Source of the DNA: Haloarcula halophila
Lineage (GTDB): Archaea > Halobacteriota > Halobacteria > Halobacteriales > Haloarculaceae
NCBI RefSeq assembly: GCF_029278565.1
Contig: NZ_CP119561.1
Span: forward strand, 186,001-250,000
Direction: 5' to 3'
DNA: 64,000 nt
In this document: in pieces, positions 36,384 through 45,192 of the stretch
Numbering within the stretch: the first letter of the stretch is position 1
How the letters are laid out: each line of letters begins with the position of its first letter
Notes under the pieces: generated by a model
The model's database searches: none
Told to the model about the DNA's origin: nothing
The model's input: the letters and a program-made list of their open reading frames with translations, nothing else
Program-made: the position numbers and the translations under genes

Positions 36384-36410
36384 CCTCTCACCCGCTGGAG
36401 GAACAGAAAA
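36384..36410 (-). promoter_or_regulatory. Shared leader hairpin L8
   Basis: TTTTCTGTT, stem CCTC, loop CAGCGGGTGA, stem GAGG, then ATG without gap. Confidence 0.7.
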
Positions 36411-36422
36411 CCGCGGTATAGG

Positions 36423-37097
36423 CTACTGCGAGGTCTGTTTCGGAGCGACCAGAATGGCGTCAGTTGGTCCTTCCAAGAGCATCCCGTCCTCGCCCAAGTA
36501 GTACAGTGTGTACCGCTCGGGGGAGTACCGGTGGCCGTCGACGAGCGTCGCGAGCGCTCGCGACAGCAACCGCGCCGAGAACAGTGGTCGGCCCGACGGG
36601 AACGTCAGCCGTCCGGACTCCAGGGGTTCCCAGGCATCGAACCGAAACCCAGCTGGCGGCGTGTACGTTGCCCGGGAGACGGCGACGAGATACTCCTGTC
36701 CGTCGACGACCTTGCCGGTGGAACGACCACGACCCAGGCGGAGCTGGACGAACCCGTCATACTCGTTAGTCACTTCGTCCTGCCAAGAGATCGGGTTCGG
36801 GGCGTCGGCGTTGGGCACTGGCGGCCCTTGAACTGCCTGTTCCCGGAGGTGGATCTTCGCCGCTACCTCGCTTTCGAACTCCTCGCCGCAGGTGCAACGG
36901 AACTCCTCGTCCTCCCCGCAGTAGCCGTCGGTGTCCTCGATTCGGACTGTATCGCCCTCCCGCAATTTGATACGGTCGACGTACCGCCAGGAGTACGCCG
37001 CCTCGATCTCGTGGTCGCCGGCGAGCGTGACGAACTCGAAGCCGCCGGAGTGGTTGTGAGCCGTTTCCTCGGTCGGAGTGGAACTGTCTGTCGACAT
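36423..37097 (-). CDS. Hypothetical protein with a C2H2-like finger
   Basis: This 224-residue protein is started at MSTDSSTPTEE, behind leader L9. It has a beta-rich N-terminal domain (FEFVTLAGDHEIEAAYSWRYVDRIKLREGDTVRIEDTDG), then CTCGEEFESEVAAKIHLREQ, a short Cys/His finger. A C-terminal domain ends GEDGMLLEGPTDAILVAP. This last segment resembles the end-region of the protein at 47498 (LTGPEGTLLCSCMPV), so the two may be distant relatives. Function is unknown. Confidence 0.6.
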   Translation of the reverse strand: MSTDSSTPTEETAHNHSGGFEFVTLAGDHEIEAAYSWRYVDRIKLREGDTVRIEDTDGYCGEDEEFRCTCGEEFESEVAAKIHLREQAVQGPPVPNADAPNPISWQDEVTNEYDGFVQLRLGRGRSTGKVVDGQEYLVAVSRATYTPPAGFRFDAWEPLESGRLTFPSGRPLFSARLLSRALATLVDGHRYSPERYTLYYLGEDGMLLEGPTDAILVAPKQTSQ

Positions 37098-37124
37098 CCT
37101 CTCACCCTCTAGAGGAACAGAAAA
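37098..37124 (-). promoter_or_regulatory. Shared leader hairpin L9
   Basis: TTTTCTGTT, stem CCTC, loop TAGAGGGTGA, stem GAGG, then ATG. Confidence 0.7.
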
Positions 37125-37141
37125 CGGGGGTCGGCTACGTC

Positions 37142-37182
37142 TTAACCAACACACCAACGGCATCCAACCCAGTGTTGGTTAA
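37142..37182. promoter_or_regulatory. Long palindrome P4
   Basis: Perfect arms TTAACCAACA (37142-37151) and TGTTGGTTAA (37173-37182) have a 21-bp centre. It is 45 bp upstream of the 37097 start. The right arm includes the TAA stop of the upstream gene. Confidence 0.8.
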
Positions 37183-37835
37183 TTCCAGCGCCGGAGGTCG
37201 CTCTGTGCGTCTGTCTGCCCCAGGAACGACAGCCGATCGGAGTCGGGGACACGAACCGCCTCGCCGTCGCGAGCGACGTACTCGTTGAGGTAGCGGTAGT
37301 CCGCTTCCCGATAACTTCCGTCTTCGTTGGTCTCGGCCTCCGGCGAGACGTAGACGATGCTGAACGCGGGCAGGCCGAACGATCGGGTGCGAGAGACCTG
37401 GAGGACCATTCCATCACCAGGACCGTGGCACTCGAGGAGGTCCCCCCGATGCAGTTCCTCGTCGAGAGGTGGCCGCCCGCACTCTGCTCGCGTGAGTCCG
37501 TGACCGTCGTAGCTGGCCTTCCATGGCTTGAGCGGCTCCAGATCCTGATCGGGACAGACTCGTGCGGTCGTGTCGTCAAGCAACTCGACGATGAAGGGAT
37601 ACTGGCTTCCGTAGTGGTATTGGTAGTCTGGCGACCGCCGGGCTCGCTCGACGTGCGTCTCGACTGCTTCGCTGGCCATCTCCCGGCTCGGGAACAATCC
37701 CTGCCAGGAACAGTGGTGGTCAGCACAGACGGCCAGGAACCCAGTCTCAGTGGTCCGGATCGTCTCTCGATCGAGCGGGGTCCCGACGCGAACGTCGGCT
37801 GCCCGTTCGATATGACGACTTCGTGAGCTAGACAT
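37179..37835 (-). CDS. Hypothetical protein
   Basis: This 218-residue protein, started at MSSSRSRHIERA, overlaps the upstream gene end by eight bases. It begins with a possible small Cys/His site (CADHHCSWQGLFPSREMASEAVETHVERAR), resembling a C2H2 finger. A beta-rich domain follows (ADYRYLNEYVARDGEAVRVPDSDRLSFLG). Its stop codon lies in palindrome P4. The role is unknown. Confidence 0.55.
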   Translation of the reverse strand: MSSSRSRHIERAADVRVGTPLDRETIRTTETGFLAVCADHHCSWQGLFPSREMASEAVETHVERARRSPDYQYHYGSQYPFIVELLDDTTARVCPDQDLEPLKPWKASYDGHGLTRAECGRPPLDEELHRGDLLECHGPGDGMVLQVSRTRSFGLPAFSIVYVSPEAETNEDGSYREADYRYLNEYVARDGEAVRVPDSDRLSFLGQTDAQSDLRRWN

Positions 37836-38673
37836 CTTGGCCTCCCTCGCCGCCGTCGGTCGCGAGACTCGTCTGCCTCGTGGCACGGAACCGTTCGGGG
37901 ACGTCTTCGAATGCGTCCAGGCCTGCCTGCTCAGTGCCGTCGACGTCGACGCTACTGTGGTCTGTTTGCCACGAGGCACGTTCGCGCTCGAAGCCTCCGT
38001 CGAAGGCTGAGAGCTCCGATTCTCTGGCGGGCGTGGCGGCTGCATCGAGGGACTCGGCCCGGTCGGAGAGCCAATCCATCTGCTGGAACATCCCGTCGAA
38101 CTCCCGCACCTGGAAGGGGAACCGGACAGTCGCTTTCGGCGGGAGCGCTCGGTAGGTCTCGCGACCGGTTCGAATTGCGGTCGGCCGTCCGTCGAAGATC
38201 CCGCGCTCGCGAAGAGCATCAACGTAATCGCTGCCTGCCAGGACGACCAGCTCCCGACACGGGGACTCCTGTTGATCGGCGGCGAACGGGCGGCGGAGCC
38301 AGTCGCCCACCGCCGAGTGGACACGGAGCGCCCACCGATCTAGTCGGGTCTCGACTCGGTCCCCCGACGGGAGCTGGTAGTGTGGTTCTCCGTCGATTGG
38401 TTCGCCCCGCAGGTCCTCGATCGTTGTGTCGTACGGTGCGACCGTCTGGCGGGGCAGCAACACGCCGTGTTCGGTGGAGAGGACGCCCCAAGCGTTTGCT
38501 TGCCGGTCGGCGGTTCGTGCCCACTGGACGGCCGCCTCAGCGTACTTTCGCTTGACTGCGAAGTACGACGACGTGTAAAGGTTGCGAGCGTCGGCTGGAT
38601 CGTCGGTTTTCGCGTCGCCACAGCCGATGAGTACGAAGCGGCCGCGGGTTCGTTCAGTCTGCGTGGTGGTCAT
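37828..38673 (-). CDS. DUF6884-like protein
   Basis: This 281-residue protein starts at MTTTQTERT. The first 190 residues have FVLIGCGDAKTDDPADARNLYTSSYFAVKRKYAEA, WGVLSTEHGVLLPRQTVAPYDTTIEDL and LVVLAGSDYVDALRERG, a pattern I associate with DUF6884, a Rossmann-like family near the YaaA/queuosine-related group. A disordered acidic tail follows. Function is unproven. It has leader L10 and leads an operon with the 37179 gene. Confidence 0.7.
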   Translation of the reverse strand: MTTTQTERTRGRFVLIGCGDAKTDDPADARNLYTSSYFAVKRKYAEAAVQWARTADRQANAWGVLSTEHGVLLPRQTVAPYDTTIEDLRGEPIDGEPHYQLPSGDRVETRLDRWALRVHSAVGDWLRRPFAADQQESPCRELVVLAGSDYVDALRERGIFDGRPTAIRTGRETYRALPPKATVRFPFQVREFDGMFQQMDWLSDRAESLDAAATPARESELSAFDGGFERERASWQTDHSSVDVDGTEQAGLDAFEDVPERFRATRQTSLATDGGEGGQDV

Positions 38674-38679
38674 TCTCAG

Positions 38680-38708
38680 CTCCCTCGCTTCTGCAGGGAG
38701 GCAGAAAA
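38680..38708 (-). promoter_or_regulatory. Shared leader hairpin L10
   Basis: TTTTCTGC, stem CTCCC, loop TGCAGAAGCGA, stem GGGAG, six bases before the ATG. Confidence 0.65.
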
Positions 38709-38870
38709 TCGCTGTCAGCGGCCATGGATTCCGCAACCAGCGCCGTCTGTATCCTGACTGAGAACTGCCAATCGTAACGTGCGAGATACAGAGGATGAGT
38801 TCAGCATGGTACCCTCATTTCTTTCACGCTGAAGTCAGCGAACCAGCTGTTCAGTAGACGTGCAGAGTGA

Positions 38871-39158
38871 CTACTCAATTTCTAATTGACCACTTCCACC
38901 GCCCTCTTCACCGTCGTTCTCGTCCCATTCCAGTTCGAACTCGATACTCCGTTCAGTCATGTTGCCAGCCGGACCTTCGCGTTCAGCTTTGACCTCAAAT
39001 GTCGGCCGGGCAGGTGGGTTCAGCGCTACAGACTCGGAGCCTGCTTTCAGGTTGATCGCCTCGCCGCTGTCGAGATTGTCCGCGACTTTCCGGAGGTACG
39101 ATGCAATCTCTTCTCGACTCTGGTTGCTCTCTGACTTGAACAGGACTTCTTCAGGCAT
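38871..39158 (-). CDS. Amphi-Trp domain-containing protein
   Basis: This 95-residue protein follows the amphi-Trp pattern: VLFKSESNQSREEIASYLRKVADNLDSGEAINLKAGSESV, then a second strand set ending in FELEWDEND. It is a small cytoplasmic protein common in haloarchaea, with unknown role. Confidence 0.85.
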   Translation of the reverse strand: MPEEVLFKSESNQSREEIASYLRKVADNLDSGEAINLKAGSESVALNPPARPTFEVKAEREGPAGNMTERSIEFELEWDENDGEEGGGSGQLEIE

Positions 39159-39394
39159 ACAGGGGATCGTACACAGCCTGCACCGATAAATCCGCCCGGC
39201 GTATCGGGTAGGTGACCGTGATAATGGAGACGAGGTTACTGGCTATTGGTGCGATGAATCCGAAGATTGAGACGCTTTTCAGCTGAGTACGCTGTTTGGC
39301 CAATCAATACGGAGGGAGTTCATTCCGCTCGATTGAACGATGGGCTTCAGTTGTCTCTGGCTGGTGGTGAGTGTAGAAAATAGAACAAATAAAG

Positions 39395-40411
39395 CTAGTT
39401 ACGACCGAAGAGCCGCTCCCGAAGCGACCGAGACGATGGCCGCTCAGCCAGGAGGACCGGAGTATCGAGCGTTTCGATAACCCCCAATACCAGCGACCCG
39501 CGAACGATACGGGACAGCAGGCCACGTTCAGTTGCCCCGATAACGACCAGACTGTAGTCCTCTCCGATTCGTTCAATTGCCGTCTCAACGTCTCCTGTTT
39601 CGATGAGGATTTCTGTGGCCGATAACTGGTGGTCAGCCGCCCAATCGGTGATGAATTCGCGACCCGCCTCCTCGTCGCCGGCGTCGACGACGTGGAAGAG
39701 GGATACCGTCACGTCTGTGATGTCCTGGAGCGCACGAGCCACTTCCGCAGAAAGGTCGGAGGACGGACCACCGGCAGTCGGTACGAGCACGTCGGTAAGA
39801 GTCAGATCCTGTCCGTCCAGCACGAGAAAGTCACACGGGAGGTCGTGTGCCAGTTCGTCGAGGGCCCCTCCAGCACGGCCACCGGCGAACTGCGTCCCAC
39901 CGTACCCCATCACAACGGTGTCGGCATCGTTCGTCCGGGCCGCGTCGAACACCTCCTCGATTCCTCTGTGTGAGAGAATCGTTTTCGTCTCTATCGGCAC
40001 ATCGAGTGCGCCACCGTCGGCTTTCGCAGCCGTGAGCAGCTTCTCCGAGGAGGAGTCTATCCGCGACCGGTTTTCCGCAGCTGTGTCGAGTGCTGTCTGG
40101 TCCGGGGCGGTCACGATATGGGTCGCCAGCACCCGTCCGCCCTCGTGTTTCGCCAGCGCACTGGCGAGGGTGATGAGGGCGCTCTCGGTTCGTGGGTTCG
40201 ACAGCGCGACCATGATCGTCGGGCCCTCGTCCGCCGTCGGGGCGACGGCGTCTGCGGCACTGACCACCTGGTCGGGAAGCTCCTCGTCACGATGCTGAAT
40301 GTAGTCCGAGAGCACACCCTGCTGTGTGGTCTTGTTTCGGGCGTAGAGGAAGTACCACACCACTGCCGCGAGGACGAACCCGCCCGACAGCGCGATCTCA
40401 CGCTGGTCCAT
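39395..40411 (-). pseudogene. Truncated amino-acid permease: last membrane span plus two universal-stress domains
   Basis: The frame gives the final span (REIALSGGFVLAAVVWYFLYAR) and two UspA-like domains (TIMVALSNPRTESALITLASALA; LTDVLVPTAGGPSSDLSAEVARALQ), the C-terminal end of haloarchaeal APC-family transporter/USP fusions. The ~11 membrane spans that should precede are missing. Upstream DNA switches abruptly to an HNH gene in the other direction. The remaining 338 residues may still be made as a tandem USP protein. Confidence 0.75.
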
Positions 40412-41005
40412 GAACGGACCTGTCGGGCCTGTGGAACGCCGAGCGGACCCTACGGTGGCCCCGACAGTCCGGTGCTGCACGCCCACCACCAGACATCGCT
40501 GAGTCACGGCGGGTCGAACCACCTCGAGAATCTCGTCACACTCTGCGAGCGCTGCCACAACGAGGCCCACGACCACGATGTCAGCACCGGGGGCTCGCAA
40601 CGCCGGCGACAGGGCCAGTCCAGTGGCCACTCCCCCGTTGCTCGAGCTATCATGGGAGCGATCTTGGGACCGATCTGCCTGGTGCTAACGGTCCCGCTGC
40701 TGGTGTTCGGCGTATGGGGGTTCGGCCCCGTTGGGTCGACGCTACTGGTCCTGGGATTCAGTTTCGTCGGGATGCTGTTCGCGACGCGGTGGATCGCAAC
40801 GACGATCTGGGCAGGCTGGTGGGTGCTGTTCTTCGTCGGGCCAGCAATCTCGCTGCATCCCCTCTCGTTCTGGGAGTTGCTGCCGCCCCACCCATTGGGT
40901 AACCTGTTCTTCCTGGCGATCGCTGGTCCCTTGCTGGGCTTGTTCTGGGCCGCGTTCGGTGGCAACGTCGATTTCTCGGTGGACGACGACTCCATCTTCT
41001 CCTGA
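40412..41005 (+). pseudogene. N-terminally truncated HNH endonuclease fused to membrane domain
   Basis: From about 40412 the frame reads ERTCRACGTPSG...VLHAHHQTSLSHGGSNHLENLVTLCERCHNEAH, an HNH nuclease with both zinc knuckles and the catalytic His pair. A C-terminal region with three to four membrane spans follows. No start codon precedes the CxxC in frame within the homologous region; the open frame further upstream is the antisense of the truncated permease. It is therefore probably 5'-truncated at the same junction as the permease. Confidence 0.65.
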
Positions 41006-41098
41006 GCTTCTCTCTCGACGACGCTGGATACCGAGGAACTCTTGGACTCGTGTCAGAGGCAAACACTTATAGTTTCTAGTTTCGTAATTCTATACGAT

Positions 41099-41722
41099 AT
41101 GAGCTACGACACGGAACACGTTCGAAACGCGGGGGAAACTCCGAGGACGATTACGAACATTCCGGCGTTCACGGAGTTACTTGACAATACAGATCTTGCT
41201 GCCCTCTACACGTCGATCAGGCGGGCAGGAACGATGACCGGTCCAGAACTCGTCGAAACGACACCGGTCTCGAAAAAGACTGTCTACGATTACCTTCACA
41301 AGCTGGAACAGGCTGGTTTGATCAGCCAAGTTGGAGACGACGCCGGGACTGCTGTGTACGCAGCCGAGGAGTTCGAGCTGAAGCTGACAGTTCGTAACAC
41401 GCAGGTCTCGGTTACACCCGAACTTGTCGAAATCGTTGCGCATGAAGATGAGTATCCAGCTATCCAACGCGTTCTCGACGATAGTGGCCTCGTCACGTTC
41501 GCACTCGCACACGACCTTGTGAATGCACACAGCGAGGGAGATGTCACGATCCGACAGATGGCTGAACTTACAGGCCTTTCCACTGGAACCACGTACGATC
41601 TTGTCGAGGCGCTCTATTCGATTCTTGATCTTGGTGACGACAATTCGGCTGCGACAACATACACACCAGATGATTTCGACGACGAAGAAAGCAATCTACG
41701 ACACGAACTCTTCGACGAGTAA
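41099..41722 (+). CDS. Helix-turn-helix regulator, antitoxin-like partner of PIN gene (DUF7437-like)
   Basis: This 207-residue protein has an N-terminal winged helix (TMTGPELVETTPVSKKTVYDYLHKLEQAGLI) and a second helix-turn-helix towards the end (TIRQMAELTGLSTGTTYDLVEALY). It starts at the ATG within TACGATATGAGC. The PIN-like gene follows five bases after its stop. HTH-PIN pairs act as TA modules in haloarchaea. Confidence 0.75.
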   Translation: MSYDTEHVRNAGETPRTITNIPAFTELLDNTDLAALYTSIRRAGTMTGPELVETTPVSKKTVYDYLHKLEQAGLISQVGDDAGTAVYAAEEFELKLTVRNTQVSVTPELVEIVAHEDEYPAIQRVLDDSGLVTFALAHDLVNAHSEGDVTIRQMAELTGLSTGTTYDLVEALYSILDLGDDNSAATTYTPDDFDDEESNLRHELFDE

Positions 41723-41727
41723 CCGTA

Positions 41728-42297
41728 ATGGCGAAGAAATATACTGCAAACATCGCGGACACCGTGATGTTTCGGAATCTCGGGAAACATCCCAGTCCGC
41801 AGTTACAATCGCTTCAGCGTGCCGTTGCGGAAGGTGAGACCGAGATCTGGGTGCCAGCAGCGGTCTATCACGAACTCGCAGATACTGGAACCGTTGATTC
41901 ACCGGCAAACCCGTATCTTGATGCGGCAATCGAAGAAGGATGGCTTCGAGTGGCGACACCACTCCCCGGGAACCGATCTGACGGTTACGACCCCAATGCT
42001 GGCCAAGTAGAGCAAGCGCGGTTCGTCGCGGATTCGTTTCTCAACCAGCAGAGCAAGTACCCAGAGACGAACAACTGGATAGACGCGGCATTAGTTGCAT
42101 TAGCGGTTCGACTGTTCGAGCGGAACAGCCGAATCCGTATCATCACTCACACAGCTGACGCAAATCTGGCAGAGGCGTGTACTCGTATCCCGCCGGAGTT
42201 CGGATACTACGACATCAAGTCCCGATACTATAATCCGCCACAAACCGCAAAAACTGAATTTCCGACCGTTGAGAGCCTCACCTGGGATGAGCCATAG
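41728..42297 (+). CDS. PIN-like toxin
   Basis: This is a 189-residue protein. EIWVPAAVYHELADTG supplies the Glu after the second strand, NNWIDAALVALAVRLFE a mid Asp, and RIITHTADANLAEAC the last Asp of a PIN-type metal site. The first Asp of the fold is probably in TANIADTVMFRN. It is co-transcribed with the HTH gene. Confidence 0.75.
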   Translation: MAKKYTANIADTVMFRNLGKHPSPQLQSLQRAVAEGETEIWVPAAVYHELADTGTVDSPANPYLDAAIEEGWLRVATPLPGNRSDGYDPNAGQVEQARFVADSFLNQQSKYPETNNWIDAALVALAVRLFERNSRIRIITHTADANLAEACTRIPPEFGYYDIKSRYYNPPQTAKTEFPTVESLTWDEP

Positions 42298-42329
42298 ACA
42301 TCTTGTACTGACCGGAGTGAGGGAATCTA

Positions 42330-42373
42330 CAGGCGGAACAGGCCGAGTGCCTCGGGGCTTGACCCCGAGGGTG
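42330..42373 (+). mobile_element. Second solo IS1341-type right-end remnant
   Basis: CAGGCGGAACAGGCCGAGTG followed by the hairpin CTCGGGGCTTGACCCCGAGG has the same layout as 9320-9369. It lies upstream of the intact tnpB element and is not its own right end, which is at 43886-43932. Confidence 0.5.
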
Positions 42374-42611
42374 AAGGCCGTAAGCTCAGATGGGTGTTCC
42401 ACCGATGGCGCAGATCTATCTTGATTCAGCGAGAGAATCCCGCCCTTTCCGTGAGTGACGAGTGTTCCGACGCTCAGTCGGAACCGAGGAGCGAACAGGG
42501 CGGGCGTGAATCGCGTACGCTCCGGTAAGAAGGCGTCACTGCTTCGCTCGGCTGGATATTCAATACCGATACAAAGCCATTAAATCATCGTGCTGTCATA
42601 GGCTATGTATA

Positions 42612-43865
42612 GTGAATCTGGTCACGACACGCACCATTACAGCGACACTCACCAACGATCGTGGGGGTGTCGTGCAGGACCTCGATTCACTCGCTCGTTC
42701 CGGCAGTAAAATCTGGAACGTCGCTCGGTGGACTGCTGGCCATATCTGGGACGAAACCGGTGAAATACCCGAGGAAGGACCGCTCAAGTCCTACATGAAG
42801 AACCAACCGTGCTGGAAAGATTTGAACGCCCAATCAAGCCAGGCAATCGTCGAAGAATTGGCTGGCGCTTTCCAGTCCTGGTTCGAACAAGACAACCCAG
42901 ACGCTAACCCACCGGGCTACCGGAAACACGGTGACGACCGGCCACGCTCAACAATCACGTTCAAAGAAGACGGCTTCAAACTCGACTCCGAACACCAGCA
43001 AGTCCGGCTGTCGAAAGGGAAGAACCTGAAAGATGGGTGGAGTGACTTCATCCTCTGTGAATACGACACCGGCCCGGACGCAGACCTGACTGCCGTCGAG
43101 GACGTACAGCAGGTCCGTATTGTCTGGACCGGCGACCACTGGGAACTCCACTTCGTCTGTAAAATCGCCATCGACGCCACTGACTCAACTGGCGAGAAGA
43201 CGGCTGGTGTTGACCTCGGAATCTGTAATACTGCGGCTGTCTCAGTCGGGGATGAGACGTTGCTATATCCAGGGAACGCCCTGAAAGAAGACGCCCACTA
43301 CTTCCGCCAGGAAGAATACAATACAGAAGGCGAGAACGGCCCTAGCACCCATGCAGAGTGGGCACGCCAGAAGAAATCTCGGCGGCAGACCCACTACCTG
43401 CACGCACTCTCGAAAGATATCGTAGCGGAATGTGCAGACCGTGGCGTAGAGACGATAGCGGTCGGGCATCCCAAGAACATTCGTGTGGATGAAGACTGGG
43501 GCCGCCACGGGAACAAGCGTCTGCACGACTGGGCGTTTGACACCCTGCTGAGTCACATCGAGTACAAGGCTGAAGAACGCGGGATTGAGGTAGAGCGAGT
43601 CGATGAGTACGAGCTGGCCACGTCGATAACGTGCTGTGCCTGTGGGATGAAAGCCGATTCGAACCGTGTCGAACGTGGTCTGTACGTCTGTGAGAACTGC
43701 GAGTTGGTTGCTAACAGCGACTTGAACGCGGCGGAGAATATGCGAGCGACGGTAACTCCGAGTCCCTCTGTGGATAGGAGTAACGGCTGTCTGGCCCAGC
43801 CATCGGTGCGCCTGTTCGACAAATCGACGGGGCGAGTCGCCCCACAAGAACAGGTTTGCCCGTAG
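42612..43865 (+). CDS. tnpB: TnpB, RNA-guided nuclease of IS605 family
   Basis: This 417-residue protein (GTG start) has an N-terminal OrfB domain, the RuvC start AGVDLGICNTAAV (Asp), the zinc ribbon CCACGMKADSNRV...YVCENCELV, and the final ANSDLNAAENMR (Asp). The middle RuvC acid is normally in a VxxEDL or VGDL-like segment; here it reads IAVGHPKNIR, so the RuvC-II acidic residue seems lost. The C-terminus continues about 40 residues past the usual end. Confidence 0.88.
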   Translation: MNLVTTRTITATLTNDRGGVVQDLDSLARSGSKIWNVARWTAGHIWDETGEIPEEGPLKSYMKNQPCWKDLNAQSSQAIVEELAGAFQSWFEQDNPDANPPGYRKHGDDRPRSTITFKEDGFKLDSEHQQVRLSKGKNLKDGWSDFILCEYDTGPDADLTAVEDVQQVRIVWTGDHWELHFVCKIAIDATDSTGEKTAGVDLGICNTAAVSVGDETLLYPGNALKEDAHYFRQEEYNTEGENGPSTHAEWARQKKSRRQTHYLHALSKDIVAECADRGVETIAVGHPKNIRVDEDWGRHGNKRLHDWAFDTLLSHIEYKAEERGIEVERVDEYELATSITCCACGMKADSNRVERGLYVCENCELVANSDLNAAENMRATVTPSPSVDRSNGCLAQPSVRLFDKSTGRVAPQEQVCP

Positions 43866-43885
43866 ACCAGTAAATATCCCAACGC

Positions 43886-43932
43886 TTGCGGTGCGGTTCG
43901 GGAAGCCGCGCCCTTCAGGGCGCGGAGGAGGT
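43886..43932 (+). ncRNA. Right-end/omega-RNA hairpin of the tnpB element
   Basis: CTTGCGGTGCGGTTCGGGAA precedes the hairpin GCGCCCTTCAGGGCGC (43909-43924) and the terminal GGAGGAGGTCAC. By analogy with characterised TnpB systems the transcript 3' of tnpB forms the guide scaffold, with flanking DNA as guide. Confidence 0.55.
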
Positions 43933-43935
43933 CAC

Positions 43936-44088
43936 TTACACCGGCCTAACAACAGTCTCGCAGGCTGGACATTCAGCCCACACGCCAGTGTCTCCGTCAG
44001 CTTTCTCGTATTCGATCAGCAGCCACGCCGCTGGAATTGGCTCGGAACACTCCGGACACGTACCCAAGATCGGATCATCCGAAGTCAT
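43936..44088 (-). CDS. Small zinc-binding protein (DUF7837-like), paralogue of 23470 gene
   Basis: This 50-residue protein starts at MTSDDPILG. TCPECSEPIPAAWLLIEYEKADGDTGVWAECPACETVV has two CxxC pairs and clear similarity to the 23470 product. The IS element's right end stops just before its stop codon. Confidence 0.7.
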   Translation of the reverse strand: MTSDDPILGTCPECSEPIPAAWLLIEYEKADGDTGVWAECPACETVVRPV

Positions 44089-44235
44089 GCAAAGGGGAAA
44101 GATGGAAGGAGCGTGTGACAAAACCCTTCCACGCTCAGAGTGGATGGAGTGAAACCTAAGCCTTGTGTCGGTTTCACTTATCGAAACACTGGCAGACTCG
44201 ATATACAATTCAACGACGTATCGGAAGGGCGCCGA

Positions 44236-45192
44236 TCAGTCGTTTTCGACAGCGTCGATGAGGTCCGCTGCTGTTGAGGAGATGCGATCCAACCGGTCCC
44301 GTAGCGTCTCGGCTGCGTCCCCATCCCAGGCAGCGAGATAGAACGCCGAGTTGTCCGGGTCCAGCCCGAAGTGCCGACAGACGATGTAGGCGACGGCTTC
44401 GGCCTCGACCTCACGCTTGTCCCGCTCCGTGCCGTCTTCGACGTCGAAGTGGAGCTGGGCGTGGGCGAACTCGTGAATCAACACGCTCGCGACCGCGGCC
44501 CGGTTGTCCTGGTGCTCCACCTCGACCACGGGATTGGTCGTTGTCACGCTCCGGCGCGAACAGACGCCCTTTGCGGACCCGTGGTCCCACTCGTCGGAGT
44601 CGACGAGCTGGGCGTCGACGCCGATCTCGTCGGTCGCAGCCAGGAGGTCCTCGACGAGTCCCGCCGGGTCGCCGTGTGTCTCGGTCTCCAGTTCGGGCAG
44701 TGGCTCGCCGTCGGTCTGTGAGATGTCGAAGACGCTGGCTGGCCGGAACCCGACCAGTCCACGGGACCACTCGTCGGGGTCGGTCTCGTCGTACTCGCAG
44801 TCAGTGTTCTCGTGGTAGGACGGCGAGTTCCCGCACTCTGGGCACTTGTTGGTGATGATGGGTGCCCAGATCCAGATGGCCGACTCGCCTTCCTGGACGT
44901 AGCGGTCGAACTCGTTTTTCCAGGTGTTGTACCCCGCAACGCGGGTCGCCTCGGGGCACTGCATCTTGATGAGCAGCGTGTTCCGGGCCGAGTAGTCGTG
45001 GAACTTCGACTGGACGTCCAGCCAGCGCTGGAACTTCTCACTGGCTTGGGCTTCGTCGGTGAGGTCTGCAAGGTCCTCGACCCACCCGTTGAGGCGCTCG
45101 CGCATGTCGTCGGCACGGCTGTCCGAACCGTCGAAGAGAGTGGTCTGCTGGCTGTGCTCCTGGTCGGGGAGGTTGCTCTGTATCGTCGACAT
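44236..45192 (-). CDS. ArdC-like antirestriction protein (ssDNA-binding plus zincin metallopeptidase domains)
   Basis: This 318-residue protein, started at MSTIQSNLPDQ, has the N-terminal ArdC-type ssDNA-binding domain (FQRWLDVQSKFHDYSARNTLLIKMQCPEATRVAGYNTWK). A cysteine pair CPECGNSPSYHENTDC is inserted. The zincin domain follows (VASVLIHEFAHAQLHF with HExxH, and EVEAEAVAYIVCRHFGLD with the third ligand). ArdC proteins protect incoming plasmid DNA from restriction. Here the gene has the long shared leader with hairpin L11 and the GACACAGAAC box. Confidence 0.82.
   Translation of the reverse strand: MSTIQSNLPDQEHSQQTTLFDGSDSRADDMRERLNGWVEDLADLTDEAQASEKFQRWLDVQSKFHDYSARNTLLIKMQCPEATRVAGYNTWKNEFDRYVQEGESAIWIWAPIITNKCPECGNSPSYHENTDCEYDETDPDEWSRGLVGFRPASVFDISQTDGEPLPELETETHGDPAGLVEDLLAATDEIGVDAQLVDSDEWDHGSAKGVCSRRSVTTTNPVVEVEHQDNRAAVASVLIHEFAHAQLHFDVEDGTERDKREVEAEAVAYIVCRHFGLDPDNSAFYLAAWDGDAAETLRDRLDRISSTAADLIDAVEND

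Larger units (their letters stand above)
42555..43932 (+). mobile_element. IS200/IS605-family element with tnpB only (IS1341 type)
   Basis: The left part before tnpB (CAAAGCCATTAAATCATCG, GTGCTGTCATAGGCTATG) and the right end hairpin GCGCCCTTCAGGGCGC followed by GGAGGAGGTCAC resemble haloarchaeal IS605-group ends. No tnpA is present, so mobility would need a transposase in trans. The exact left boundary is uncertain by tens of bases. Confidence 0.65.

Noticed and set aside
40118-40411. In-frame upstream extension of the HNH gene
   Set aside because: This stretch is the antisense of the UspA-domain region of the truncated permease, so it is not part of the original HNH gene.
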